This document shows, one piece after another, positions 10,091 through 23,509 of a stretch of DNA of 64,000 nt. The DNA comes from DASRDU01 sp035652435. GTDB lineage: Bacteria > Acidobacteriota > Blastocatellia > RBC074. The DNA lies in NCBI GenBank assembly GCA_035652435.1, contig DASRDU010000037.1, forward strand, positions 1 to 64,000, in the 5' to 3' direction. Made by a program: the position numbers and the translations under genes. The first letter of the stretch is position 1. Every line of letters begins with the position of its first letter. The notes beneath the pieces were generated by a model that was given only the letters and a program-made list of their open reading frames with translations, was not told where the DNA came from and made no database searches.

Positions 10091-10149
10091 GATTGCAGAT
10101 TACAGAATGAAGAGGTGCGCATCAGCTCTTGATTCCGCACTCCGCAATC
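10091..10149. repeat. Imperfect intergenic inverted repeat
   Basis: Arms of 24 nt at 10091-10114 and 10126-10149 match at about 19 positions. It begins one base after the queE stop and precedes the AT-rich gene. The words GATTGC and CCGCAATC recur in the perfect palindrome at 26692, so the two probably belong to one repeat family. It could act as an mRNA stabiliser or attenuator. Confidence 0.6.
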
Positions 10150-10185
10150 AGTCGGATCACCTCTTGTAGCGGAAAAGCGGAAAAT

Positions 10186-10728
10186 ATGAGTATTGAATAT
10201 CTGAATCAGGTGGTTGATTTTAAGCGGCCTAAGATTGACGACGAATACCTGCGTGGTTTTGTCCTTGATTACTCAGACTCACTTACGCTACTCAACGTGT
10301 TGGATCATAATTTTTATTTGAATGGTTTCACCGTAATTCGTAATAGCGACATCACAGGTTATCGAGCTTACGACAAGGACGATTATTTTCTCAACCAGGC
10401 GTTACGCCTGAAATCAATTAAAGCAGCTCGAAAGCCTAAAGTTGATCTCAGTAACTGGGCATCATTGTTGCTCACGGCTCAAAAATTATTTCCATTACTC
10501 ACTATTCACCGTGAAGCGATCTCAAGCAACGTCTGTTTTGTGGGCAAACTCGTCTCAGTTACCGAAAAAACATTTACTTTATACGATATTGACCCTGATG
10601 CTAATTGGGATCGTCCCTGTCGGCGCAAACTTGCTGATCTAACGAAAGTTGATTTTGGCGGTGGTTATGAAGATGCGCTGTGGCGTGTGGCTAAAGAAGA
10701 AAATCTTATCCCTGAAAAAGTGATCTAA
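10186..10728 (+). CDS. Hypothetical protein, AT-rich, inserted between queE and queC
   Basis: A 180-residue protein beginning MSIEYLNQVVDFKRPKIDDE. No signal peptide, membrane segment or known motif was recognised. It contains many Asp, Lys, Tyr and Leu residues and reads as a soluble globular protein. Base and codon use (TTT, AAA, ATT, GAT) differ clearly from the GC-rich neighbours on both sides, which points to acquisition by transfer. The ATG at 10186 was chosen over an upstream in-frame start at 10129 because the region before it lies in the inverted repeat. A middle segment (FVGKLVSVTEKTFTLYDIDP) resembles a small beta-barrel of the kind found in contact-inhibition immunity proteins, but this is only an impression. 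Confidence 0.7.
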   Translation: MSIEYLNQVVDFKRPKIDDEYLRGFVLDYSDSLTLLNVLDHNFYLNGFTVIRNSDITGYRAYDKDDYFLNQALRLKSIKAARKPKVDLSNWASLLLTAQKLFPLLTIHREAISSNVCFVGKLVSVTEKTFTLYDIDPDANWDRPCRRKLADLTKVDFGGGYEDALWRVAKEENLIPEKVI

Positions 10729-10769
10729 CAGCTATTGCAACGGAGGGCGTGCCCGTTGAAGGTGTCGTT

Positions 10770-11438
10770 ATGCTGGCAGTTGTTTTAGCGAGTGGCGGGA
10801 TGGACAGTTGCGTGACCACGGCGATTGCCGCGCGCGAATGCGAGCTGGCGATGCTGCATGTGAGTTACGGGCAGCGGACAGAAAAGCGCGAGCTGAAAGC
10901 CTTCAACGACATCGCCGACTTTTACCGGGCGAAGCACCGGATGACGGCGAGCATCGCTCACCTGGCCGAGATCGGCGGCTCTTCGCTGACTGACCCGAAC
11001 ATCGAAGTCAGCGAGGCGAACCTCGAGTCGAAGGAGATACCGACTTCGTACGTGCCCTTCCGTAACGCGCACCTGCTCTCGATTGCGACGAGCTGGGCCG
11101 AAGTGATCGGCGCCCGTCGCATCTACATCGGCGCGGTCGCCGAAGACAGTTCAGGCTACCCGGACTGCCGGGCGGAATATTACGAGGCCTTCAATGAGGT
11201 GATCCGCGTCGGGACAAAACCGGAAACCGACATCAGGATCATCACGCCAGTGATTGACCTGAAAAAGAGCGAGATCGTCCGGCGCGGTCTGGAACTGAAT
11301 GCGCCGCTGCACTTGAGCTGGTCTTGTTACAAGGCTGAAGACAAGGCCTGCGGCACGTGCGACAGTTGCGCGCTCAGGCTGCGCGGCTTCCGCGAGGCGC
11401 GCGCGCGCGACCCGCTCCCCTACGCGATTGAAATCTGA
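10770..11438 (+). CDS. queC: 7-cyano-7-deazaguanine synthase QueC
   Basis: ATP-dependent enzyme converting 7-carboxy-7-deazaguanine to preQ0, the step after QueE. With the ATG at 10770 the protein is 222 residues and starts MLAVVLASGGMDS, placing the PP-loop SGGMDS at residues 8-13 as in known QueC proteins. A GAAGG Shine-Dalgarno lies 7 bp upstream; the GTG at 10749 has its GGAGGG only one base away and is less likely. The zinc site appears as C-x8-C-x2-C-x2-C near the C-terminus (within CYKAEDKACGTCDSC). The gene shares a strand with queE and may be cotranscribed with it through the orphan gene. Confidence 0.93.
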   Translation: MLAVVLASGGMDSCVTTAIAARECELAMLHVSYGQRTEKRELKAFNDIADFYRAKHRMTASIAHLAEIGGSSLTDPNIEVSEANLESKEIPTSYVPFRNAHLLSIATSWAEVIGARRIYIGAVAEDSSGYPDCRAEYYEAFNEVIRVGTKPETDIRIITPVIDLKKSEIVRRGLELNAPLHLSWSCYKAEDKACGTCDSCALRLRGFREARARDPLPYAIEI

Positions 11439-11687
11439 TTCGGGCGCGGGGTAGAATTCGCTTCTCCCCGCGGCGGTTTCAAAAGAGTCATCAAAGCGGT
11501 TTCGTACTTTCTGTTACACCAGACATTTCGTGACTTTCGGCGTTGTCGGACGGCGGAGGGGTTTTCCCCGGTCTGCAACGTGCGAAGTCAGCGGGGCATC
11601 ACAGGCGCGCACTAAATCGGTGCGACCTTCAGGCTTCAGGCCATTAACGGTTTTTCAGTGGATTTTCAGCACCAAACGGAGGAACTC

Positions 11688-12926
11688 ATGCGAATCAGAA
11701 ATATTGTTCCGGCCTTCGCCGTGTGCGCGCTGCTCGTCATCAGCGCGCTGGCGCAGACGGGCCGCATCGAAGGCGATATCAAGAACGAAAAGGGCGAGCC
11801 GATAGTCGGCGCCGATGTCGTGATCGTGCGCACAGACATCAAGGGCGAATACCCGGTCAAGACGGATAAGAAAGGCCACTACCTGCACGCCGGCGTGCCC
11901 TTTGTCGGGACCTACACGCTGCTGATCTCGGCCCCGGGCTACCGGCCCGACTATATCGCGGGCCTCAGGCCGGACAGGCCGATTGACCCGATTACGCTTC
12001 ACGAGGGCGACGGCAGCAAGCTGACGATTGAGCAGGTGAGGCAGGCGCAGGCCTCGGCGAAGCAGCAGCCCGCTGGCGCCAAGCCGATGAGCGAGGCCGA
12101 GATGAAGAAGCAGCAGGAGGAATACAACAAGAAGAAGAAGGAGATTGAGGATTACAAGTCGAAATTCGACGAAATGAAGAAGCATTTCGACGCCGGGCGT
12201 GAAATGCTGGCGAAGAATGATTACAACGGCGCGGCGACCGAGCTGAATGAAGCCGTCAAACTCGACCCCGACCAGAACCAGCACGTGATCATCGGCACTC
12301 TGGCGATTGCCCTTTACAACAAGGGCGTGACGGAGATCAACGCCGGCCAGAAAGACCCGGCCAAGCAGGATTTCACCGACTCTGCCGCGATGGCCACCAA
12401 GGCCGTCACCCTGATGAAGACCACGATGAGTGACCCGGCCAAGGCCAATGACCCGGCGCTCAAGAAAAATCTGGCGCAGTACGTCAGGAGCCAGGGTGAT
12501 GCCAACGCCATCCTCGCGACCAAGTTTGGTGACGCCGCCGCCGCAGATGTCGCCGCCACCGCTTACAAAGAAGCCATCAATATCACTGATGACCCGGCGG
12601 ACAAGAAAAAACTGCTGCTCAAACGCGCCGGCACGTTGCGCGACGCGTCCAGGACCGACGAAGCCATCGCGGCTTACAAGGACATCCTGCAGAGTGACCC
12701 GGACAACCTGGAGGCCCTCTACTCGCTCGGCACTACTTACGCCGGCAATGAGAAGACCTGGCAGGATTCCGCCAACACGCTCCAGGTATTCGTGGACAAG
12801 GCCCCCGACAACGACCCGCGTAAGGCCGAGGCCAAGGCGGTGATCGGCGAACTACTCAAGGGCAACAACATTCAGCCGCCGAAATCTGAAAAGGGCAGCA
12901 GCAGCACGCGCAAGAAAAAACCGTAA
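11688..12926 (+). CDS. Secreted carboxypeptidase-regulatory-like plus TPR protein
   Basis: A 412-residue protein with a signal peptide (about residues 1-22, ending ISALAQ), a CarboxypepD_reg-like beta-sandwich (about 23-105, GRIEGDIKNEKGEPIVGADV) and a Lys/Glu/Gln-rich helical linker near 125-170. TPR-type helices follow (about 170-400), with tandem signatures such as YNGAATELNEAVKLDPDQ and TDEAIAAYKDILQSDPDN. The C-terminus is Lys/Ser rich. The architecture suggests a periplasmic or outer-membrane scaffold that binds other proteins; no enzymatic motif was seen. The ATG at 11688 follows CGGAGGAA and yields the signal peptide. A strong terminator follows, so it closes its transcription unit. 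Confidence 0.8.
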   Translation: MRIRNIVPAFAVCALLVISALAQTGRIEGDIKNEKGEPIVGADVVIVRTDIKGEYPVKTDKKGHYLHAGVPFVGTYTLLISAPGYRPDYIAGLRPDRPIDPITLHEGDGSKLTIEQVRQAQASAKQQPAGAKPMSEAEMKKQQEEYNKKKKEIEDYKSKFDEMKKHFDAGREMLAKNDYNGAATELNEAVKLDPDQNQHVIIGTLAIALYNKGVTEINAGQKDPAKQDFTDSAAMATKAVTLMKTTMSDPAKANDPALKKNLAQYVRSQGDANAILATKFGDAAAADVAATAYKEAINITDDPADKKKLLLKRAGTLRDASRTDEAIAAYKDILQSDPDNLEALYSLGTTYAGNEKTWQDSANTLQVFVDKAPDNDPRKAEAKAVIGELLKGNNIQPPKSEKGSSSTRKKKP

Positions 12927-12960
12927 GGCGCGCTGACAAATCATCTCTATGACCTGGAAG

Positions 12961-13012
12961 GCGTGAGTCAGGGGGGCGAACAATCCCCTCCAGACTCACG
13001 CTTTTTCTTTTT
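12961..13012 (+). terminator. Rho-independent terminator
   Basis: The perfect 9-bp stem GCGTGAGTC / GACTCACGC (12961-12969, 12993-13001) is extended inward by GGGG/CCCC pairing and followed by TTTTTCTTTTT. It lies 35 bp after the TPR gene stop. Confidence 0.9.
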
Positions 13013-13043
13013 CCGCAAAGTCCCGGGTCGAGGCAAAAATGAC

Positions 13044-13071
13044 TGGCTAAACCAATTCGTTCTGCTATAAT
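13044..13071 (+). promoter_or_regulatory. Candidate promoter for the peptidoglycan-binding-like gene
   Basis: A perfect TATAAT at 13066-13071 lies 16 bp after a weak -35 hexamer, TGGCTA (13044-13049). The unit starts just beyond a terminator and the next ATG is at 13175, so a promoter is expected here. Confidence 0.5.
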
Positions 13072-13174
13072 CGCGCCGCACCCCTGATGCGGTCAGAAGC
13101 ATCAACTCCGCAGTAGCAAAAAAGCAACAATCGAATCGAGACACCCTCACCGGATCATCCCAGGGAGGCTCCCT

Positions 13175-14257
13175 ATGAGCGTTCGCCGAAGCTATTACCA
13201 GTCCTTTGCCGTCATCTTACTCGCCCTTGTCTGCACACTCTGCTTCTCATCACTGATCAGCGCCGCAGGCAGAGGAAAGAAAGGAAAGCCTGAGGCCGCG
13301 GAAAAGCGCTCAGCCGGACGTAAGGCCGCCGAGGCGCGGAAGGCCGAGCCGAAGAAGGCCGGGAAGGCTCAGGAAAAGAATGCCCGCGATAAAAACTCCC
13401 GTGGCCGCGACAAGGGGCGCGAGGAGCGACTGGCAAAGGACAGCAAGGCGCAGAAGGGCAGGAAGGGCGCTCGCCAGGCTGATGACGAGAAAGATACCAA
13501 AGGGCGTCTGGCCAGAGCGAAGGACAAAACCGGCTCGCGCAAAGGTGAGCGGGCCGACAGCCGGCAGAAGCTGGCCGAGGTGAAGAACTCGAAGAACAGA
13601 AATGAACGCGCGGACAAGCGCCTGACGGCGAAGGAAAAGGCTGAAGAGAAGAAGGCCGACAAGGGCCGGCGCTCCGCAATCAAGCCCGGCGCGAAAGAAG
13701 AAAAGCCGGCCCGGGGCGAAGAGAAATCTGCCAGGGAAGAGAAGTCGGTGCCGGACAGGCGCGCCACCCTGCGCGAGAAAGACCGGCCACCAGTCGCCGA
13801 AGCGCAATCATATCGCAAGGGCAAGTTCGGCAAGCGTCCGGAGCCGAACGAGGCCGAAGAAGAGCCCGTCGAAATCAGCATCCAGACCACGAAAGCTTTT
13901 AAGGAAAAAGAATCGGCGCCCGTGGTCGCCGTCGTCCCGGATCGCATTGAAGTGATCGAATACGACCCGGGCAAAGTCGGCGCTGATTACACCGGCGCGG
14001 CCAGCCGGCCGCTGCGCGCTTACGCTGACCAGACCGGCGGTTTCAATGTCTCCAGCAAACGCCTTGAGGTGAGGATTGACCCTGACCGGATCACGCAGAT
14101 TCAGGAGGCGCTCGTCCGCAAGGGCTTTCTGACCGGCGCACCGACGGGCGTCTGGGATGACGCGACTTATGACGCGATGAAGCGTTACCAGATCAGCCAG
14201 CGAATTGATGCGACCGGTTACCCGACTGCTCACTCGCTCAAGCGGCTGGGCCTGTGA
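13175..14257 (+). CDS. Exported, highly charged protein with C-terminal peptidoglycan-binding-like domain
   Basis: A 360-residue protein. Residues 1-31 form a signal peptide (hydrophobic core VILLALVCTLCFSS, end ISAAG). Residues about 33-215 are an extremely Lys/Arg/Glu/Ala-rich, low-complexity and probably helical or disordered stretch. Residues about 300-360 form a PG_binding_1-type domain (ITQIQEALVRKGFLTGAPTG, then WDDATYDAMKRYQ). The likely role is a cell-wall-bound structural or nucleic-acid/polyanion-binding protein in the periplasm; no catalytic domain was found. The ATG at 13175 has GGGAGG 8 bp upstream. The charged stretch uses Lys and Arg codons with little repetition at DNA level, so it is not a simple tandem repeat. 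Confidence 0.75.
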   Translation: MSVRRSYYQSFAVILLALVCTLCFSSLISAAGRGKKGKPEAAEKRSAGRKAAEARKAEPKKAGKAQEKNARDKNSRGRDKGREERLAKDSKAQKGRKGARQADDEKDTKGRLARAKDKTGSRKGERADSRQKLAEVKNSKNRNERADKRLTAKEKAEEKKADKGRRSAIKPGAKEEKPARGEEKSAREEKSVPDRRATLREKDRPPVAEAQSYRKGKFGKRPEPNEAEEEPVEISIQTTKAFKEKESAPVVAVVPDRIEVIEYDPGKVGADYTGAASRPLRAYADQTGGFNVSSKRLEVRIDPDRITQIQEALVRKGFLTGAPTGVWDDATYDAMKRYQISQRIDATGYPTAHSLKRLGL

Positions 14258-14266
14258 TGAAGGCGG

Positions 14267-14345
14267 AAGGATGAAGGATGAGGGATGAGGGATGAAATGA
14301 CTTGCCGAAGTTTCCTTCATCCCTCATCCTGCATTCTTCATCCTT
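14267..14345. repeat. Imperfect inverted repeat built from GGATGA words
   Basis: Two 30-nt arms (14267-14296 and 14316-14345) can pair with about four mismatches across a 19-nt loop. The left arm is a near-tandem run of GGATGA; the right arm is its complement. It fills the gap between the peptidoglycan-binding-like gene and the oxidoreductase. It may stabilise the 3' end of the first message or form an attenuator. Confidence 0.65.
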
Positions 14346-14393
14346 ATCAAGAACCCCCGGCAGGCAGCCTGCCGAATACCCTCAGGAGAAGAT

Positions 14394-15722
<1,329 letters not shown>

Positions 15723-16384
15723 TCCGGATAACAGGCTACGGAGCGATGGCAGTTTCGGTGAGGGGCCCGTCGGGGCTGTCTCACTGAGGCCGTCGCTCCG
15801 TGGCTTTACATTCTGATAGAGATCGCGAGCCTTTATCAGAGCCGTTACGACGGCGCCGGAACTCCCGCCTGAATTTATTCCGGGCCGATTGCAAAAAACG
15901 CACGCCAGCACGTCCAATCATTAACATTGCACCCTGCGAAGGTCACATTGCTGATCGGGGACAGACGCGACCCGGTCGCACACGCCATGGTTCTGTGACG
16001 GGGGCGGGCAGCAGTGTGCCGAATGCCGGGCTGATGGCGCGCGGGCGGCAGCCGGCAGCCGGGAGATGACTGCACGGGGGGCGCCCGATGAGATCATCTC
16101 ATCAATACTACTTCAGGAGGTGAAAGCGCTCTCGCGGAGAGGTCTGACCAGGCGGTCTCGGGCAGGCCCGAACCCCGGGGCTGGATTGAAATTAACATTG
16201 ACACGGCACGGGCTATCGTATAGATTTTGCCGGAACTTAAATCAAAGAATCATCATTGACAATTACTTGCGGCGACCGTTCACGAAAGCTGGTCTGCAAC
16301 GGATGCAGGTATGCGTGCGCGCGCGCTTGTTCTTTTAGTTTGCTTTCAGATAACAACGATTCACCCACTTCCAGGAGGAGAAAC
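15723..16384. other. Non-coding region with a structured 3' element
   Basis: About 660 bp with no supported gene. At 15738-15801 an outer stem (ACGGAGCGA / TCGCTCCGT) encloses an inner one (GTGAG / CTCAC plus G/C-rich pairs), a likely 3'-end structure for the oxidoreductase message, though it lacks a T-tract. The right half should carry the promoter and long leader of the OmpA-like gene. Confidence 0.45.
16198..16224 (+). promoter_or_regulatory. Candidate promoter of the OmpA-like gene
   Basis: A perfect TTGACA (16198-16203) is followed after 15 bp by TATAGA (16219-16224). The spacing is short; TAGATT two bases further would give 17 bp. It would create a leader of roughly 150 bases. Confidence 0.4.
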
Positions 16385-18745
<2,361 letters not shown>

Positions 18746-18770
18746 CCTCTGACTCGGCGCAATAAATCAG

Positions 18771-18807
18771 GGGGCAGGTGATCCGAGGATCGCCTGCCTC
18801 TTTTTTT
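18771..18807 (+). terminator. Rho-independent terminator
   Basis: A 12-bp stem, GGCAGGTGATCC with GGATCGCCTGCC (one G-U pair) and a 2-nt loop, is followed by CTC and seven T residues. It ends the OmpA-like gene. Confidence 0.9.
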
Positions 18808-18930
18808 CTGCTGTCAGGGTTATTGAGTGAGGGTCGGGAAGGATCAGGATTCAGCGCGGCGCGGCGGTTGAGCATTCGTCATCAACCGTGAAAGCCTGTA
18901 GGCACACCGGAAATTCAGCGCCGGTAATTT

Positions 18931-20808
<1,878 letters not shown>

Positions 20809-21095
20809 TCGGCAGGCCCCGCCCCGGAAAAAAGTTCGGGAACCTTTTACCGGGCGTGGCGTGAGAGACGCTGTGTGTAGTTTGTGTGAGGTGGTCAGTC
20901 ACGCGGGGGCGGGGCTGATTCACCTCTTTTTTGTCAGCTTCCTGCGGCCCTTTTCCTGCGGCCAATTGTTTGTCCCGGCTGATCTTTCCCGGCGCCCGGG
21001 GGCTATCATAATCGGCTATCGGCCTGATCGGTCTTTATGTTATAGTCTCTGACCACGCCGCCCCGTTGTAAAACAGAGGCCACAAACAAGCAATC

Positions 21096-21752
21096 ATGAA
21101 ACCATTAGTTAATCTTTCCAGCGCGCCGTTTCGGAACCGGCGGCTCTTCTGGCTGGCCATTGCGCTGATCTTTGTCGTCTCATCTCTGGTCGGGTTCAGG
21201 ACACTGGGCACCATCAACGACCTCGACAAAAAAATTGTGGACCTCCAACCACAGGTCGAGCAAAAGGAGAAAGAGGCCAAAAAAGTCCAGCAGACCGGCA
21301 CCACGGTCCCGGCGCTCTCTACCGAGCAGACCCTCTCGATGATGGCCGCCAGGGATTTGATTCAGCGCAAGACCTTTTCCTGGTCGCAACTGCTCAATGA
21401 GATGGAACAACTGATCCCGCTGACCGTCCGCGTGCGCAAGATCACGGTCGGCAAGATCGAGGAGAAGAAGGCCGCCGGCAGCAACCTCGTGAGTGCGAGT
21501 ACGGGTGATGAGGAGCCCGCCAAGAAGGTCGCGCTGACAGTTGAAGTCACGGGCAGGAATTACGCCGAAGTGATCAGGATGATAGACACCTTCAACCACA
21601 CCGGACATTTCGAGATGCAGCCGAAGGCCGAACGAGTCCTCGAAGGCACGGATGAGGTCGAATTCGACCTGAGCGTCATCTATCAGCCGCCGGTCGTCCG
21701 CCGCGCCTCCCGCGCCGTCCCCGGCAATCAGGTTGCGGAAGGAGGGCGGTAA
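21096..21752 (+). CDS. pilN: PilN-like type IV pilus inner-membrane assembly protein
   Basis: A 218-residue bitopic membrane protein. MKPLVNLSSAPFRNRRLFW is a PilN-type start with the cytoplasmic N-terminus that binds PilM in known systems. A single transmembrane helix (about 18-38) is followed by a coiled coil (about 45-68) and a periplasmic ferredoxin-like domain with a strand pattern ending FNHTGHFEMQ. It would form the PilN-PilO inner-membrane platform of a type IV pilus or type II secretion-like machine. It is the first gene of a cluster with PilO-like, PilP-like and pseudopilin genes; pilM, normally just upstream, is absent because recJ diverges here. The stop is 2 bp from the next start. 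Confidence 0.82.
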   Translation: MKPLVNLSSAPFRNRRLFWLAIALIFVVSSLVGFRTLGTINDLDKKIVDLQPQVEQKEKEAKKVQQTGTTVPALSTEQTLSMMAARDLIQRKTFSWSQLLNEMEQLIPLTVRVRKITVGKIEEKKAAGSNLVSASTGDEEPAKKVALTVEVTGRNYAEVIRMIDTFNHTGHFEMQPKAERVLEGTDEVEFDLSVIYQPPVVRRASRAVPGNQVAEGGR

Positions 21753-21754
21753 GC

Positions 21755-22576
21755 ATGGCCAGCCGTCTTAACACATCCGATCTGCTCGAAAGCGTTCGCG
21801 GCTCCTTCCGCGGACTGCGCCTGAGTCTTGTGGAAAGCGTCTTTCTCATCGCCGCGATCCTGTTTGCCGGGGTGGTCACTTTCCTTTACCTGACGAAAAT
21901 TCAGCCGCGGAATTCAGAGATTGCGGATCTGAATGCGAGGCTGGAGGCGGCGCAGAAAAAGATCGCCGAGCAGGGCGAGCGGGCCAAACAGCTCGCAATA
22001 CAGCGGGTCGAGAAGGAGAGGCTCATTAACAGCCTGAAGGATTTTGAAGAGAGGCTCAAGGACAAGACGACCGGGACGACGAAGATGATCACCGAGATCA
22101 ATGACCTCTCGCGGGCGCATCATCTGGCAGTCACCGGCTACATCTTCAAGCCGCAGGGCGCTGAAATAATTCCCGCGACGCCCGCGCTTGCTCAGGCTTC
22201 CGACAGCACGCCCACGCCGACGCCGCCAATCCGGATCGATAAGGAACTCAATCTTTACCCGTCGCTCGGCATTGACACCACGTTCGAGGGCGAATACCGC
22301 GACCTGCGGCATTTCATTTACAACCTCGAACGCAGCCAGCAGTTCCTGATCATCAACTCGCTCGCGTTCCAGGGCGTTGACGAAAAGACGCGCCAGGTGA
22401 AAAACAAGATCGCGCCGAGCGCCGTGGGCAACCTGCCCGACCCGACTCGCCTGAGCATCGGCCTCAAGATCGAGCTGGATGCGTATTTCCAGAAGCCGGA
22501 AGGAATGAAGGCTTCTGCAACTCCCGCTTCGACTGACGCCAAAGCGAATGACGCGCCGGCCAAAGGCGCAAAGTGA
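21755..22576 (+). CDS. pilO: PilO-like type IV pilus assembly protein
   Basis: A 273-residue protein with a short cytoplasmic N-terminus, one transmembrane helix (about 27-49, VFLIAAILFAGVVTFLYL), a long coiled coil (about 52-110) and a ferredoxin-like periplasmic domain (about 120-250) containing LNLYPSLGIDTTFEGEY and DLRHFIYNLERSQQFLII, the conserved PilO strand-helix core. The C-terminus is Ala/Lys/Asp rich. A Pro/Thr insert (SDSTPTPTPP) interrupts the periplasmic domain. It would heterodimerise with the PilN-like protein. It follows pilN with almost no gap and is surely cotranscribed. Confidence 0.82.
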   Translation: MASRLNTSDLLESVRGSFRGLRLSLVESVFLIAAILFAGVVTFLYLTKIQPRNSEIADLNARLEAAQKKIAEQGERAKQLAIQRVEKERLINSLKDFEERLKDKTTGTTKMITEINDLSRAHHLAVTGYIFKPQGAEIIPATPALAQASDSTPTPTPPIRIDKELNLYPSLGIDTTFEGEYRDLRHFIYNLERSQQFLIINSLAFQGVDEKTRQVKNKIAPSAVGNLPDPTRLSIGLKIELDAYFQKPEGMKASATPASTDAKANDAPAKGAK

Positions 22577-22633
22577 TCACCGGTGCCCCGCGGGCCACGC
22601 GGGCGATGACGTGCTGACGAAAAGTAACTGACC

Positions 22634-23452
22634 ATGAACCTGACGCAGGAAAAAAAGAAACTGATCCTGATGATCGCGCTGCTGGCTGTACTCGGCGGCG
22701 TGTTCTATTACAACTTCTCCGGCAGTAGTGCTGACGACCCGACTCCGACGAAAACCGGTCAGCCGGCGAAGGCGAAATCACCGGCCAAGGGCGCGCAGGA
22801 TGCGGCGACGAACAAAAACGAACTGCCGGTGATTACGCAGCCGCTCGTGCTGGCTTCGATGAGCAGCAAGACGCAGGAGCCGACCGCCGGGCGCAACATC
22901 TTCCTTTATCCGACACCAACACCGCCTCCACCACCCGTTACACCATCGCCAACACCACCACCGCCGATCACGCTCACGGGCGTCAATCCGGGCGGCGTGA
23001 TCGCGCAGACGGCCGGGTTCACCATGACGGTCTTCGGCGCGAAGATTCCGCCTGACGCCAGAGCATTCATCGCCGGGCGGGAACACAAAACGACTTTCGT
23101 CAGCGAGGCGCAACTCAAGGTCGAAGTCCCGGCCACGACGATTGCCTCGCCCGGCTCGCTCCCGGTCGAAGTGCGCGGCGCGAGCGACCCGAAGATGTTT
23201 TCCAACGTCGTCAACCTGAACATCACTCCGCCCCCGGCCCCGCCGTATAAATATCTGGGGATGATCGTCAAGAATGGGGTAACTACCGCGATGGTCAAAT
23301 TCGATCTGGAAGAGGGGCTGCTGCCAGTGCGCAAAGACACGGTTCTCGGCGGGCACTGGAAGATTATCAACATCACGATTGACAATCTGGAAATCGAAGA
23401 CACCAACATCAAGGTCAAACATCGCGTGCCGTTCACCGGCGAAGGTGGTTGA
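22634..23452 (+). CDS. PilP/GspC-like pilus alignment protein with an IPT/TIG-like domain
   Basis: A 272-residue protein with an N-terminal membrane helix (about 10-29), a Lys/Ala/Asn linker, a Pro/Thr-rich hinge (PTPTPPPPPVTPSPTPPPP, about 94-115), an IPT/TIG-like immunoglobulin fold (about 117-195, ITLTGVNPGGVIAQTAGFTM) and a C-terminal beta domain (about 200-272, YKYLGMIVKNGVTTAMVKFD) resembling the homology region of PilP/GspC. It would link the inner-membrane PilNO complex to the secretin. The TIG-like insert is unusual for PilP. It lies 57 bp after pilO in the same direction; the ribosome-binding site is weak. Confidence 0.65.
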   Translation: MNLTQEKKKLILMIALLAVLGGVFYYNFSGSSADDPTPTKTGQPAKAKSPAKGAQDAATNKNELPVITQPLVLASMSSKTQEPTAGRNIFLYPTPTPPPPPVTPSPTPPPPITLTGVNPGGVIAQTAGFTMTVFGAKIPPDARAFIAGREHKTTFVSEAQLKVEVPATTIASPGSLPVEVRGASDPKMFSNVVNLNITPPPAPPYKYLGMIVKNGVTTAMVKFDLEEGLLPVRKDTVLGGHWKIINITIDNLEIEDTNIKVKHRVPFTGEGG

Positions 23453-23509
23453 TGATTGATTGACCGCACCGTTCGTCCGGCAGTGGACTCTTCGGGCAGG
23501 AAGGTAGTC

